Origin: Anaerolineae bacterium clx_CAG2
GTDB lineage: Bacteria > Chloroflexota > Anaerolineae > JAAEKA01
Length of the DNA stretch: 32,539 nt
Reading direction: 5' to 3'
Assembly (NCBI GenBank): GCA_014155705.1
Contig: JAAEKA010000301.1
Span: 1 to 32,539, forward strand
Positions 15,465 through 25,357 of this stretch are shown here, one piece after another. How positions within the stretch are numbered: the first letter of the stretch is position 1; every line of letters starts with the position of its first letter. Made by a program: the position numbers and the translations under genes. The notes under the pieces are model-generated. The model searched no databases, was not told where the DNA came from, and saw only the letters and a list, made by a program, of their open reading frames with translations.

Positions 15465-17816
15465 TCAAGAGGGCTGGCGTACACTTGCCGCCAGATAGGC
15501 CGTTGTGGTCTCCCAAGGCACAGCGCGGTTAGTGAGCTGTTGACGGAAGATGGCTTCCACAGCAGCACATGCGCTGGCGTCCAGCTGCTGGCGCAGCCGG
15601 TCGACGTAGCTGGGGCGTTCGCCGCCGCTGGCCGGGGTGAACCAGCGGGCCAGCAGAGCTGGCGTCACCTGCACCTGGCTGCGCTCCTGCTCGACGCTGA
15701 CCTGGGTCACCAACCCGGCGACCTGGCAGGCCTGCCGTAAGCTGATCTCGTCCCAGTTGACCATGGCGTCGTCGGCCTGGCGGTAGATAGCCTCCTCCGC
15801 CTCGACCACGCGGCCAACCAGCTCGTCGCCCAGCGCCGCGAGGTCCACCAGCCGGTACAGCCGCTGCGTGTGCGCCGGCACGGTCTCGGCCAGGCTGATA
15901 TGTCCATTTTCGGATAGCAACGAAGCCAGCAGGCGGACTGCGGCGGGCTTGTCCGGGTGGCGGGTGAGCGCGTTGCGGCCGAGAATGGCGTCGAAGGCAA
16001 GAGGCGTCGTGGGCAGAGGGTCAGAGGCCGGAGTAGAGCCGTGGGGCAACGTTTTCAGCAGGGCGGGCAGGGTGTCCAGGTCGCCTTGCAGCACAGTAGG
16101 ACGCTCGATCTCGGGCAGGCGCGCCGCTTGCTGGCGCAGGGCGTCGGCGTCCTGCGCCGTGCGGGCCAGGGCGATGACGCCCCCTTCGGGCGTGCGGCGC
16201 AGCGCTTCCCAGGTCAACAGACCGCTGCCTGCGTGGACGTCCAGCGTCAGGTGATGGCGTTGGATACGCGCAGCCTGCATGATGCGCTCGCGCTGCGCAG
16301 CCAGGCGTAGCCCTGCTCCGCTGATCGTGCGCTGTAGCCACTGATCGCGTGCCCGGCCGGCCACGTCGCCGGTGAAGGTCAGCACCTCAGGCGGGCCGAC
16401 CCCCTCTCCCTCGACCATGGCCGCGAGCTGAGCCTCGCGCCGCCGCTCGACCTCGCCCTTGATGGCGGCTTCCTGGCCGGTGTCGCCCGGCTGGTAGAAG
16501 ACCTTGCCCTGCATAGCCGCAGGCAGGTACTGCTGGGCCACCCAATGATCGCGGAAGGCGTGCGGGTAGAGGTAGCCCTCGCCGTGGCCAAAGCCCTCCT
16601 TGTCGCGGCTGGCGTCGCGCAGGTGGGTGGGCACCTCGGCCTCCCGCTCCTGTTCCACCGCCTCCAGCGCCGCGAAGAAGCCCATGGCCGAGTTGGACTT
16701 GGGCGCAGTGGCCAGGGCCAGCGTGGCCAGGGTCAGATGAAAGCGCCCCTCGGGCAGACCGACGCGGTCGAAGGCCTCGGCCGCAGCCACGACGGTGCGC
16801 AGCGCGCTGGGGTCGGCCAGCCCCACGTCCTCGCCGGCGAAGATCAACATGCGGCGGAAGATGAAGCGCGGGTCCTCGCCCGCGTAGACCATCTTAGCCA
16901 GCCAATAGAGCGCCGCGTCCGGGTCCGACCCGCGCAATGACTTGATATAGGCGCTGATGGTGTCGAAGTGGTAGTCCCCCTCCTTGTCGTACAACACCGC
17001 GCGGCGCTGGATGCTCTCCTCGGCCACGGCCAGGGTGACGTGGATGACGTCCTCTGGGGCACGTGTTACGGGTTGCGTGTTGCGATATTGGATTTTATCC
17101 GTAATTCGTAACTCGTAATTCGTAACCGGAGGCGTCGTCTCCACCGCCAGTTCCAGCGCGTTGAGCAGGGCGCGGGCGTCGCCATTGGCCACATTGACCA
17201 GGTGGGTCAGGGCGTCGTCGTCGATCTGGACGTTGAGCTGGCCGTAGCCGCGCTCTGGGTCGGCAATAGCCTGGCGCGCCACTGCGTAGAGGTCGGCCTC
17301 GAGGAGCGGCTTGAGCTGGAAGATGCGGCTGCGGCTGACCAGAGGACGATTGACCGAGAAATAGGGGTTCTCTGTGGTGGCGCCGATCAGGATCACCGTG
17401 CCGTTCTCCACCCAAGGCAGCAGCGCGTCCTGCTGGGCCTTGTTAAAGCGATGCACCTCGTCCACGAAGAGGATGGTCTTGCGGCCATACATGCCCCGCT
17501 GCTGCTGCGCGACCTCGGTGGCCTCGCGGATGTCCTTGACGCCGGCCAGCACCGCGTTGATGGCGATGAAATGGGCGCGGGTGGTGTTGGCGATGACCCG
17601 TGCCAGGGTGGTCTTGCCGGTGCCGGGCGGGCCGTAGAAGATCACGCTGCTGAGCTGGTCGGCCTGGATCGCGCGGCGCAACAGCCGGCCCGGCCCGACG
17701 ATGTGCTCCTGGCCGATGTATTCGTCCAGCGTGCGCGGCCGCATGCGGGCGGCCAGGGGCTGTTCCTGCTGAATCAGACTGTCGCGGCGGTGGTCGAAGA
17801 GGGAGTCAGCAGCCAT
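15465..17816 (-). CDS. rarA: RarA/MgsA-type AAA+ ATPase with methyltransferase-like C-terminal extension
   Basis: 783 residues against about 440 for usual RarA. Residues 1-470 are the replication-associated recombination ATPase: Walker [10 protein letters not shown] (62-70), Walker B ILFVDEVH (115-122), sensor 1 GATTENP (145-151), arginine finger region SRSRIF, and the C-terminal tetramerisation part ([10 protein letters not shown]). RarA acts at stalled replication forks. Residues about 500-780 form a second domain with a Rossmann motif I ([10 protein letters not shown], about 525-534) and a later [10 protein letters not shown], resembling a class I SAM methyltransferase, possibly degenerate. 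A repeat-derived segment of about 22 residues (231-252) interrupts the ATPase part. The start is the ATG at 17814-17816; the ribosome-binding site is weak. It overlaps no gene; the thioredoxin-like gene follows. Confidence 0.9.
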   Translation of the reverse strand: MAADSLFDHRRDSLIQQEQPLAARMRPRTLDEYIGQEHIVGPGRLLRRAIQADQLSSVIFYGPPGTGKTTLARVIANTTRAHFIAINAVLAGVKDIREATEVAQQQRGMYGRKTILFVDEVHRFNKAQQDALLPWVENGTVILIGATTENPYFSVNRPLVSRSRIFQLKPLLEADLYAVARQAIADPERGYGQLNVQIDDDALTHLVNVANGDARALLNALELAVETTPPVTNYELRITDKIQYRNTQPVTRAPEDVIHVTLAVAEESIQRRAVLYDKEGDYHFDTISAYIKSLRGSDPDAALYWLAKMVYAGEDPRFIFRRMLIFAGEDVGLADPSALRTVVAAAEAFDRVGLPEGRFHLTLATLALATAPKSNSAMGFFAALEAVEQEREAEVPTHLRDASRDKEGFGHGEGYLYPHAFRDHWVAQQYLPAAMQGKVFYQPGDTGQEAAIKGEVERRREAQLAAMVEGEGVGPPEVLTFTGDVAGRARDQWLQRTISGAGLRLAAQRERIMQAARIQRHHLTLDVHAGSGLLTWEALRRTPEGGVIALARTAQDADALRQQAARLPEIERPTVLQGDLDTLPALLKTLPHGSTPASDPLPTTPLAFDAILGRNALTRHPDKPAAVRLLASLLSENGHISLAETVPAHTQRLYRLVDLAALGDELVGRVVEAEEAIYRQADDAMVNWDEISLRQACQVAGLVTQVSVEQERSQVQVTPALLARWFTPASGGERPSYVDRLRQQLDASACAAVEAIFRQQLTNRAVPWETTTAYLAASVRQPS
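17061..17126 (-). repeat. Repeat-derived in-frame insertion in rarA
   Basis: This segment reads on the minus strand as iterations of GTTACGAATTACGA-like words, followed by AACACGCAACCCGTAACACG. It has much lower GC than the gene around it and encodes TNYELRIT plus QYRNTQPVT, peptides with no counterpart in typical RarA. It sits in a loop between two RarA segments (LELAVET and [10 protein letters not shown]), keeps the frame and has no stop. Confidence 0.65.
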
Positions 17817-17821
17817 AGATG

Positions 17822-18217
17822 TTACCAGATCGTCGCAATCACGTCCGTATTGCGCAGGTTGCGATCTGCTGTGAGCAAGCGGATACTCTCTGCCAGCGCT
17901 GTGGCTACGATCAGACGATCGGCCGGGTCCTTGTTGATCTCGGCTGGCAACTGCACGGACAATGCGGCAATGAGCGGGGTAATGGGCTGGACCCTGGTCC
18001 TATTGGCCTGCAAGATCAGGTTGATCAAGCTCTGGCCATCGACGCCGACCTGTACCCGGCCCCGTTCGACGAGCATGGCTATCTCCCACAAAGAGATATC
18101 ACAGACGAGCAGACCATCGCCTGCGTTGGCTTCGGCCAGGGCTTGCCGCGCAGTCGCAGACAGGCGCTCTGGCGCCAGCGCATCCCAAATCAGCGCATGC
18201 GTATCCGCAACGATCAT
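17822..18217 (-). CDS. vapC: PIN-domain toxin, VapC family
   Basis: 131-residue PIN-fold ribonuclease toxin, expected to cut tRNA or other RNA using Mg/Mn. The four family acids are visible: Asp5 (VADTHALIW), Glu45 (SLWEIAML), Asp100 (DPADRLIVATAL) and Asp118 (LLTADRN). Length is normal for VapC. Its ATG (18215-18217) overlaps the antitoxin stop by 4 nt (ATGA), the usual translationally coupled order antitoxin then toxin. It ends 5 nt from the rarA start, so read-through into rarA is possible. RNA target unknown. Confidence 0.92.
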   Translation of the reverse strand: MIVADTHALIWDALAPERLSATARQALAEANAGDGLLVCDISLWEIAMLVERGRVQVGVDGQSLINLILQANRTRVQPITPLIAALSVQLPAEINKDPADRLIVATALAESIRLLTADRNLRNTDVIATIW

Positions 18218-18444
18218 GCGTTAGCCTCCCAGAGATCGTCCAGCGGCGAGAGTACGTCTCCAACGACTGCGGTTTGACGCAACTGTTCCAACTGCTGGCG
18301 CGCCGCTGCCTGGGCAAAATCAGGCGGCACCAATTTGGCCACCGCCGCACCGCGCGAGGTCAACGTGATGACTTCGCCCTTGTTCACGCGGTGCAAGATC
18401 GTGTTCATGCTTGCTCGGAATTCGCTGATGCCGATGCTTATCAT
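18214..18444 (-). CDS. Type II antitoxin, Phd/YefM family
   Basis: 76-residue antitoxin. The N-terminal Phd/YefM DNA-binding fold is recognisable (ISEFRASMNTILHRVNKGEVITLTSRGAAVAKLVP), and a C-terminal helix with acidic end (VLSPLDDLWEA) would wrap the PIN toxin. The start is the ATG at 18442-18444, preceded by AGAGGAG. It is the first gene of the pair and overlaps vapC by 4 nt. The inverted repeat at 18482-18500 is a likely operator for autorepression. Confidence 0.92.
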   Translation of the reverse strand: MISIGISEFRASMNTILHRVNKGEVITLTSRGAAVAKLVPPDFAQAAARQQLEQLRQTAVVGDVLSPLDDLWEANA

Positions 18445-18481
18445 GGCATTGCTCCTCTCATCGTCACTGCAACAGTCAAGC

Positions 18482-18500
18482 TGTACAACTCAATTGTACA
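18482..18500. promoter_or_regulatory. Probable toxin-antitoxin operator
   Basis: tgtacaa (18482-18488) and ttgtaca (18494-18500) form a perfect 7-bp inverted repeat with a 5-nt spacer, 38 nt upstream of the antitoxin start. Antitoxins of the Phd/YefM type repress their own promoter at such sites. The remaining sequence to 18776 shows nothing recognisable. Confidence 0.6.
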
Positions 18501-18776
18501 CGAATGTCCACTGTCTCGCAACAATCGTGGGAACGACATCCAGACCTCCGGTGCAAAAATCACTGCGCTCGTTGGCCCGCCACATCACCAGCCGGGGGCC
18601 TGGTCGATGTTGCCGAAATGGCTGTTGTCGCAGTATAATCGAGTGCGCAAGCCGGTCACTTAAACCGAGTACCCATGGAAACCTGGAGTCTTCGTGAGCG
18701 CTTCGTGCTTGATCCAGCCGGTGCAAACTCCCGGTTTCTGGAGGGCACCCATTTAGCAGAGCCATCGAAGGCGTAG

Positions 18777-19676
18777 ATGGCGAGATCACCTGAGCGAAAA
18801 GAAACAATCACAACCATGGCTGAACATCTACCTGTGCTCGGCATCGCGTTGGGCGGCGGCGGGGCGCGTGGTTTTGCGCACATCGGCGTGCTCAAGGTCT
18901 TGCAGCACGCGGGCATCTTTCCCCGCTTGGTGGCCGGCACCAGCATGGGCGGCATCGTCGGCGCGATGTACGCGCGCGGCATGTCGGCCGAACAGATGGA
19001 GGCTGCCGTCAGGCAGGCCATCCGCGGCCGCACAGACATGATCCGCGCCGTGGATCTGCGCCTGACGCAGACCGGCTTCGTGCGCGGCGCACGCATCTAC
19101 GACTACATCGCCAAGGTGATCGGCCCGGAAACCCGCTTCTCCGACCTGCGCCGGCCGTTGGCGATGGTGGCGGTGGATCTCAACACCGGGCGCGAGGTGG
19201 TGTTGGACAGCGGCCGTGTAGCCGATGCGGTGCGCGCCACCATCTCGGTGCCAGGCGTGTTCCTGCCGGTAGAGATCGGCGCGCTGCGTCTGGTGGATGG
19301 CGGCATGCTCAACAACCTGCCCGTGGACGTAGTACGGCGCATGGGCGCAGAGGCGGTCATTGCTGTGGACGCGCTGCCCAACTTCCAGGCCAACATGCCG
19401 GGCCAGTCCCCCGTCGTGCCCCCCTTGCAGCCGCGGCGCGCGCTGCGCGTCTACCGCGAGCTGTGGAACGCTGTGATGATCATGATCTCCGCCTCCACTG
19501 AGGCGCACTTGCAGCAGTGGCCGGCCGACATGGTCATCCGTCCCGACCTGGCGCCGGACCTGGACATGTTGATCGGCTTCGATCGCAGCCAGGAGGCCAT
19601 TGCGGCCGGGGAAGCCGCAGCCGAGGCCGCGCTGGACCAGATCCTGGCGCTAGTCAACACGCCGATTGCCGGCTGA
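18777..19676 (+). CDS. Patatin-like phospholipase family protein
   Basis: 299-residue lipid acyl hydrolase of the bacterial patatin-like group (RssA type). The catalytic dyad and oxyanion hole are complete: GGGGARGFAHIGVLKVL near the N-terminus, nucleophile Ser in GTSMGG, and Asp in the VDGGMLNNLPV motif. No signal peptide or membrane helix is present, so it is cytoplasmic or peripheral. Two starts are possible: the ATG at 18777, with GAAGG 5 nt upstream, and the ATG at 18816, immediately before the conserved domain but with a poor site. It is the first gene of the plus-strand block, and its 3' end overlaps the convergent HAD gene by 27 bp. Confidence 0.9.
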   Translation: MARSPERKETITTMAEHLPVLGIALGGGGARGFAHIGVLKVLQHAGIFPRLVAGTSMGGIVGAMYARGMSAEQMEAAVRQAIRGRTDMIRAVDLRLTQTGFVRGARIYDYIAKVIGPETRFSDLRRPLAMVAVDLNTGREVVLDSGRVADAVRATISVPGVFLPVEIGALRLVDGGMLNNLPVDVVRRMGAEAVIAVDALPNFQANMPGQSPVVPPLQPRRALRVYRELWNAVMIMISASTEAHLQQWPADMVIRPDLAPDLDMLIGFDRSQEAIAAGEAAAEAALDQILALVNTPIAG

Positions 19677-20351
19677 CAGCAGACGCAGGAAGCCGGCCTC
19701 GTCCAGTTGGTCCCAGCGCTCAACCACCAGATCGGCCTCGTGCAGGGCCGCCGGTGGGTTGGTGCTGGTCACGGCGATACAGCGCATGCCGGCGCGACGG
19801 GCCGCGGCCACGCCAGCCGTCGCATCCTCCATCACGATGCAGTCTCTGGGGGCTACACCGACCTGTCCGGCCGCCTGCAAGAACACGAGCGGATCAGGCT
19901 TGCTGGGCAATTCATAACCTGAGACGATGGCGTCGAAGTAGCCGGCAAGGCCTAGCTCGCCCAGCATGATGTCGATGTTGGCCGGCGGCGCTGACGAGGC
20001 CACCGCTTGCCGTACACCCCAGCCGCGCAGCCGCTCCAGCCATGCTTGCACCCCAGGCAGCGCCTGAACGTTGCCATGCAACAGATCGCGAAACAACTCT
20101 TCTTTGCGTTCGGAGATGGTTGCCACCAACTCCGCTTCGACTGGCCGGCCCAGAAAGACCTCCAGCACCCCCGTGTTGTTCATGCCGAACGAGCGTTGGA
20201 ACCGGTCAGCCGGAAACGGGTAGCCGAACTCCGGCAGCGCCAGGGCCCACGACTGGTAGTGAAACTCCTTGGTGTCCACCAGCGTGCCGTCCAGGTCCCA
20301 GAGGACTGCGAAGGGAGAGGGGAGGGTGGGTAGATTGGTAGATTGGGACAT
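19650..20351 (-). CDS. HAD-superfamily phosphatase, beta-phosphoglucomutase-like
   Basis: About 233-residue HAD subfamily IA enzyme with a helical cap, acting on a small phosphorylated compound, often a sugar phosphate. Motif I DLDGTLVDT carries the nucleophile Asp19 and acid Asp21; motif II is the Ser in VASSAPP; motif III the Lys in ELPSKPDP; motif IV VMEDATAGVAAA. The first dozen residues (SQSTNLPTL) are translated from the CCAATCTACC repeat that lies across the 5' end. The ATG at 20349-20351 is the closest start, without a ribosome-binding site. An in-frame ATG at 20480 would add 43 repeat-coded, low-complexity residues. The 3' end overlaps the convergent patatin gene by 27 bp. Substrate unknown. 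Confidence 0.85.
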   Translation of the reverse strand: MSQSTNLPTLPSPFAVLWDLDGTLVDTKEFHYQSWALALPEFGYPFPADRFQRSFGMNNTGVLEVFLGRPVEAELVATISERKEELFRDLLHGNVQALPGVQAWLERLRGWGVRQAVASSAPPANIDIMLGELGLAGYFDAIVSGYELPSKPDPLVFLQAAGQVGVAPRDCIVMEDATAGVAAARRAGMRCIAVTSTNPPAALHEADLVVERWDQLDEAGFLRLLSAGNRRVD

Positions 20352-20403
20352 TGGTAGATTGGGTGGTTGAATGATTGGGTGGTTGGATGATTGGGTGATT
20401 GGG
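20326..20403. repeat. GGTAGATTGG-type repeat cluster
   Basis: Short imperfect iterations of GGTAGATTGG, GGTGGTTGAATGATTGG and related words on the plus strand. The same words occur at 24110-24206 and 31914-32001, where they face each other as hairpin arms. Here only one orientation is present. The cluster covers the start of the HAD gene. Confidence 0.65.
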
Positions 20404-20596
20404 AAGGGAGCATGGCAGCGCGGGCGGTGGGGTTTGGTGCGCTTGACGGTGAGATGGAAGGGTGGTAAGATCGCCGCCATGACAGCGGCGTGTTCGTCAC
20501 CCGGCGCTGCGCAGCGCATTCTAGCACACGTCCGTCGCTGCAATAAATATTTCTCCGCAGAGGAACCAAGAGCGCATTAGCGGTTGGTGCAACAAG

Positions 20597-20797
20597 ATGA
20601 GCGTTGACTCCGCCCACAAAAGCCGTTGGAGAATTGCTGAAGTCGTCTTTGGCGTTCCATTTCTTCTCAGCATCGCCATGCAACGCTTCATTCCACTTTC
20701 ACTTCCTCACAGAATTCTGAGCCAAGCCATCGTGCCCGTGGGAGCGGCTGTCATAATCATCGGCGTCGCTCTTATCTTTCTGGCTCGCCGTGAATGA
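20597..20797 (+). CDS. Small membrane protein, possibly truncated methyltransferase N-terminus
   Basis: 66 residues with two hydrophobic segments (about 15-28 and 40-62: IVPVGAAVIIIGVALIFLA) ending in ARRE. The pattern VFGVPFLL...LPHRILSQAIVPVGAA resembles the N-terminal part of isoprenylcysteine-methyltransferase-like membrane proteins, which normally continue for another hundred residues. No continuation was found in the three downstream frames, so this may be a remnant. There is no clear ribosome-binding site. The surrounding 20540-20900 region is lower in GC than its neighbours, suggesting acquired or decaying DNA. Confidence 0.45.
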   Translation: MSVDSAHKSRWRIAEVVFGVPFLLSIAMQRFIPLSLPHRILSQAIVPVGAAVIIIGVALIFLARRE

Positions 20798-20907
20798 GTA
20801 TGAAGCCTACGTCACCAGGGTTCGGAGATGGTTTGGTCGCAGATGACCCAAGGATCGATCAACCAGTTACCCTCGAAAGTACTCCACAACTGCGAAGGAA
20901 CACAAAA

Positions 20908-21420
20908 ATGAGTATCATAAACAATGAGATGCTTTGGCGCCAGTTTGCCGTAGCCATTGACAGTTTAGGCGATGCGCTGCGCGACTGCCCGGATGAGCTC
21001 TGGCAAGAGCGCCTGTGGGAGGACCAGCCCGACCAGTGGGTGGCCGCTGGCTTTTCGGCGTTCTGGTACCTGGGCTACCACACGCTCTTCTGGCTGGACC
21101 TGTACCTGACCGGCGCAGAAGAGGGCTTTGCCCCACCGACGCCGTTTGACCTGGTGGAGATGGAAGCGGGCGAGGTGCTGCCGCGCATCTATCGCCGCGA
21201 GGAACTGCTCGACTACCTGGAGCTCTGCCGCCGACGCTGCCAGGAGACCATCGGCGGCCTGTCCAGCGAACAGGCTGACCGGCTGTGCCGCTTCCCCTGG
21301 GGCGAGGTGTCCTTTGGGGAGTTGCTGCTGTACACCATGCGTCACGTGCAGGAACATGCCGCCCAACTGCACATGTTCCTGGGACAGCAGGCGAGCAAGT
21401 CCACCACGCATCCTGGCTGA
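20908..21420 (+). CDS. DinB-family protein
   Basis: 170-residue four-helix-bundle protein of the DinB/YfiT superfamily, typically a metal-dependent thiol S-transferase or hydrolase. The three candidate metal-binding His are visible: His in LGYHTLFWLDLYL and the pair in MRHVQEHAAQLHMFL near the C-terminus. The start is the ATG at 20908, preceded by AAGGAA. The upstream open frame back to 20794 has no similarity and is ignored. DUF1905 and GNAT genes follow within 15 nt each, so the three probably form one operon. Confidence 0.85.
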   Translation: MSIINNEMLWRQFAVAIDSLGDALRDCPDELWQERLWEDQPDQWVAAGFSAFWYLGYHTLFWLDLYLTGAEEGFAPPTPFDLVEMEAGEVLPRIYRREELLDYLELCRRRCQETIGGLSSEQADRLCRFPWGEVSFGELLLYTMRHVQEHAAQLHMFLGQQASKSTTHPG

Positions 21421-21433
21421 TTGAGAGTTGCTC

Positions 21434-21727
21434 ATGGAACCCATAACCATCGAATTCAGCGGCGCCATCTGGTATTGGCGCGGTCCGGCCCCCTTCTATT
21501 TCGTGACCGTGCCGGACGATCAGAGTCGCGAGCTGAAGGCCGTATCAGGCTTCGTGACCTACGGTTGGGGGATGATCCCGGTCATTGCGCGCATCGGCAA
21601 GACCGAGTGGAAGACGTCCTTGTTTCCCAAAGACGGCCGCTACCTGGTGCCTCTCAAGGACAGTGTGCGCCGCGCAGAGACTCTGGGGGAAGGCGACGCA
21701 GTGACAGTACAACTGGAGATCCGTTGA
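21434..21727 (+). CDS. DUF1905-domain protein
   Basis: 97-residue protein matching the small DUF1905 beta-barrel family: the N-terminal strand ITIEFSGAIWYWRGPAPFYFVTVP, GWGMIPVIARIGKTEWKTSLFPKDGRYLVPLKDSVRR, and GEGDAVTVQLEI at the end. Many members stand alone and their function is unknown. The start is the ATG at 21434, preceded by GAGAG. It lies 13 nt after the DinB gene and 2 nt before the GNAT gene, as expected in one operon. Confidence 0.88.
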   Translation: MEPITIEFSGAIWYWRGPAPFYFVTVPDDQSRELKAVSGFVTYGWGMIPVIARIGKTEWKTSLFPKDGRYLVPLKDSVRRAETLGEGDAVTVQLEIR

Positions 21728-21729
21728 GC

Positions 21730-22131
21730 ATGGACATCGAATACCGCGACAACGCTACGATCACCGTCGAGACGGCCATTGATCTCTACCGCCGATCGAC
21801 TCTGGGCGAACGGCGGCCCGTCGACCGCCCCGACATCTTCGCGGGCATGTTGGAGCACGCCAACCTCCTCATCACGGCCTGGCACGGCAACCGTCTGGTG
21901 GGCATCGCGCGCGCGCTGACGGACTTCACCTACGTCGCCTATCTGGCTGATCTGGCCGTCGATGCGGACTACCAGCGCCAGGGAATCGGCAAGCGGCTGA
22001 TCGAGGAAACCCGCAGCCGGCTGGGCAAGGAATGCATGATCGTGCTACTGGCCGCCCCTGCGGCCAACGACTACTACCCCAAGCTGGGCTTCGAGCACAA
22101 CCCGCGGGCGTGGATACTGAGAGGCGGATGA
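21730..22131 (+). CDS. GNAT-family N-acetyltransferase
   Basis: 133-residue acetyltransferase using acetyl-CoA. The pyrophosphate-binding loop is clear in YQRQGIGKRLIEET, preceded by the strand AYLADLAVDADY and followed by CMIVLLAAPAANDYYPKLGFEHN, the usual end of the fold. Acceptor is unknown. The start is the ATG at 21730-21732, two nucleotides after the DUF1905 stop, with GGAG upstream. A longer frame reaching to 21421 is an overlap of the DUF1905 gene and is not used. It is the last gene of the plus-strand block; a palindromic element follows. Confidence 0.9.
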   Translation: MDIEYRDNATITVETAIDLYRRSTLGERRPVDRPDIFAGMLEHANLLITAWHGNRLVGIARALTDFTYVAYLADLAVDADYQRQGIGKRLIEETRSRLGKECMIVLLAAPAANDYYPKLGFEHNPRAWILRGG

Positions 22132-22142
22132 TCGGTCCGTAG

Positions 22143-22208
22143 CATGCTGAGGCCGCCGAAGCATCTCGTTTCGCAGGGGATCGAGATGCTTCGCCGAGCC
22201 TCAGCATG
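22143..22208. repeat. Palindromic REP-like element
   Basis: Two nested perfect arms: catgctgaggc (22143-22153) with gcctcagcatg (22198-22208), and cgaagcatctcg (22157-22168) with cgagatgcttcg (22182-22193), around a 13-nt loop. The whole would fold into one long hairpin. It lies between the convergent ends of the GNAT gene and the fucose isomerase gene, a common place for REP elements or bidirectional terminators. A half copy (gcctcagcatgac) is seen near 14910-14922. Confidence 0.7.
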
Positions 22209-22278
22209 ACTCCGTGGCGAGGGAAGGGGTGTTGGAGATGCTTGGGCAGCCCCCAGCACGACCCAGTCACCCAATCGC

Positions 22279-24090
<1,812 letters not shown>

Positions 24091-24109
24091 GGCTTGTTTT
24101 CCCTTCTTG

Positions 24110-24206
24110 TTTGGTAGGTTGGTACATTGGTAGATTGGTGCGCCTCACGCACAGACACGCTGCCTTCGCGGGGCTATCTGACCAATCTACCCATCTACCA
24201 TTCAAC
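24110..24206. repeat. Facing GGTAGATTGG repeats forming a hairpin
   Basis: ggtagattggt (24129-24139) and accaatctacc (24181-24191) are perfect 11-bp arms within longer imperfect repeat tracts on each side (24110-24139 and 24181-24206), enclosing 41 nt. The element occupies the gap between the URO-D-family gene and fucI and resembles the one at 31914-32001. It may reduce read-through or stabilise mRNA. Confidence 0.65.
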
Positions 24207-25284
24207 TTTCCCGCCCCAACGCCCCATACCGTCCATACTTGTGCGCGGCGCGGGTCATGGTCACGAAATTCTGCGGCGGGATGCCCTCCATAATGCTGGT
24301 CGAAGAGCCGAGCACGTAGCCGCCGCCCGGCCCCATAGTCTCGCAGTAGAGTTTGACGCGTTCCTCGATCTCCTCCACGGGGCCATAGGCCAACAGCACC
24401 GTGGGGATGTTGCCCACCAGGGTGAAGCGCTGACCCCATTGCTGCTTCACCGCGAACATATCGTTGGACTCCGGCTCGATGGGATGGACAATATCGAAGC
24501 CGACGTCGTCCAGGATCGGGAAGATCTTGTCCATTTTGCCGTCGGTGTGGTAGGCCACCAGCTTGCCTGCGGCCTTGGCGGGCGCGATCAGCCGCTTCAT
24601 GCGCTGAGGGAAGATTTCCAGGAACATCCTGGGGTTGATCATCAGCCCCGCGTTGTGCGCGATATCATCGTTGACCAGGATGAAAGCCAGCTCGTCGGCG
24701 AACTCGTCGCAGACGGCCTGCATGACCTTCTCCTGGTGCGCCAGAAGGATGTCCATCAGGGTTTCCAGGAAAGGACGGTTGTCGTAGAACATCAGGAAGG
24801 AGTCGCTGACACCCACGGCGAGCATGGCGCTGTCGAAGAAGGATGTGAAGTTGGCGAAGACGCCAACGCCTGTGCCCTGCGCCGCCTTCAGGTAGCGCTC
24901 CAGGTAGCGCAGTTGCGCGTCGATAGGCGCTGGCGGGTCCAGGTTGACGAGGTCGGCCTCGCGCTTGATAGAGCCGTCCACGTAGTGCTCAGTGCCGTCG
25001 GAGGCCATGCGCATGACGTTGTTGGGCCGCCAATTGAAGTTGCAGACCACGGCGTCCATGCCCAGCCGGCCGGCGAACTCCACGTGGTCCTCAGGCGTGA
25101 TCGACTGGCCGCCCAGTGCAGCGTCAACGATCTCGTAATCCAGGGTCTTCTCCAGGACGTACTCGAAGACGCTCTGGCTGGTGACCCAGAACTCCAGGTG
25201 CGGGATGCGGTCCGGCTCCTGGTGGCGCATGGCGGCCAGCAGGCGGTTGACGTCCGACCGCTCGTAGGAGGTTGATTCGCTCAT
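24202..25284 (-). CDS. URO-D family (MtaA/CmuA-like) methyltransferase
   Basis: 360-residue protein of the uroporphyrinogen-decarboxylase fold. Members outside haem synthesis move methyl groups between a substrate, a corrinoid protein and coenzymes. Supporting this role, the corrinoid protein gene is next door and no haem genes are present. Recognisable parts are an RLLAAMRHQEPDRIPHLEFW N-terminus, the C-terminal AGKLVAYHTDGKMDKIFPIL region carrying the candidate metal His, VHPIEPESN, LVGNIPT, and GGYVLGSSTSIMEGIPPQN. The start is the ATG at 25282-25284, preceded by AAGGA. It follows the corrinoid gene by 73 nt, with a hairpin between. The transferred group and substrate are unknown. Confidence 0.88.
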   Translation of the reverse strand: MSESTSYERSDVNRLLAAMRHQEPDRIPHLEFWVTSQSVFEYVLEKTLDYEIVDAALGGQSITPEDHVEFAGRLGMDAVVCNFNWRPNNVMRMASDGTEHYVDGSIKREADLVNLDPPAPIDAQLRYLERYLKAAQGTGVGVFANFTSFFDSAMLAVGVSDSFLMFYDNRPFLETLMDILLAHQEKVMQAVCDEFADELAFILVNDDIAHNAGLMINPRMFLEIFPQRMKRLIAPAKAAGKLVAYHTDGKMDKIFPILDDVGFDIVHPIEPESNDMFAVKQQWGQRFTLVGNIPTVLLAYGPVEEIEERVKLYCETMGPGGGYVLGSSTSIMEGIPPQNFVTMTRAAHKYGRYGALGRES

Positions 25285-25312
25285 GATGTCTGGTCCTTGG
25301 GTGGCGCATGGC

Positions 25313-25346
25313 AGAAGTCCGATTTCTCAGAAGAAATCGGACTTCT
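25313..25346. terminator. 15-bp perfect hairpin between corrinoid and URO-D genes
   Basis: agaagtccgatttct (25313-25327) and agaaatcggacttct (25332-25346) enclose a four-base loop. It lies 11 nt after the corrinoid gene stop. With no U-run on the minus strand, it may be an RNA processing or stability element rather than a full terminator. Confidence 0.6.
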
Positions 25347-25357
25347 CAGCGCACACA

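Noticed and set aside
14941-15516. Two separate small genes instead of one thioredoxin-like gene
   Set aside because: Both halves are in the same frame, neither has a complete fold, the second has no start signal, and together they give a normal thioredoxin with one TGA at the redox position.
18490-18807. 105-codon minus-strand frame between the antitoxin and patatin genes
   Set aside because: Overlaps the antitoxin operator and the patatin start and shows no domain; probably non-coding.
24202-25284. Haem-synthesis uroporphyrinogen decarboxylase (HemE)
   Set aside because: No other haem genes nearby and the corrinoid protein partner points to the methyltransferase branch of the family.
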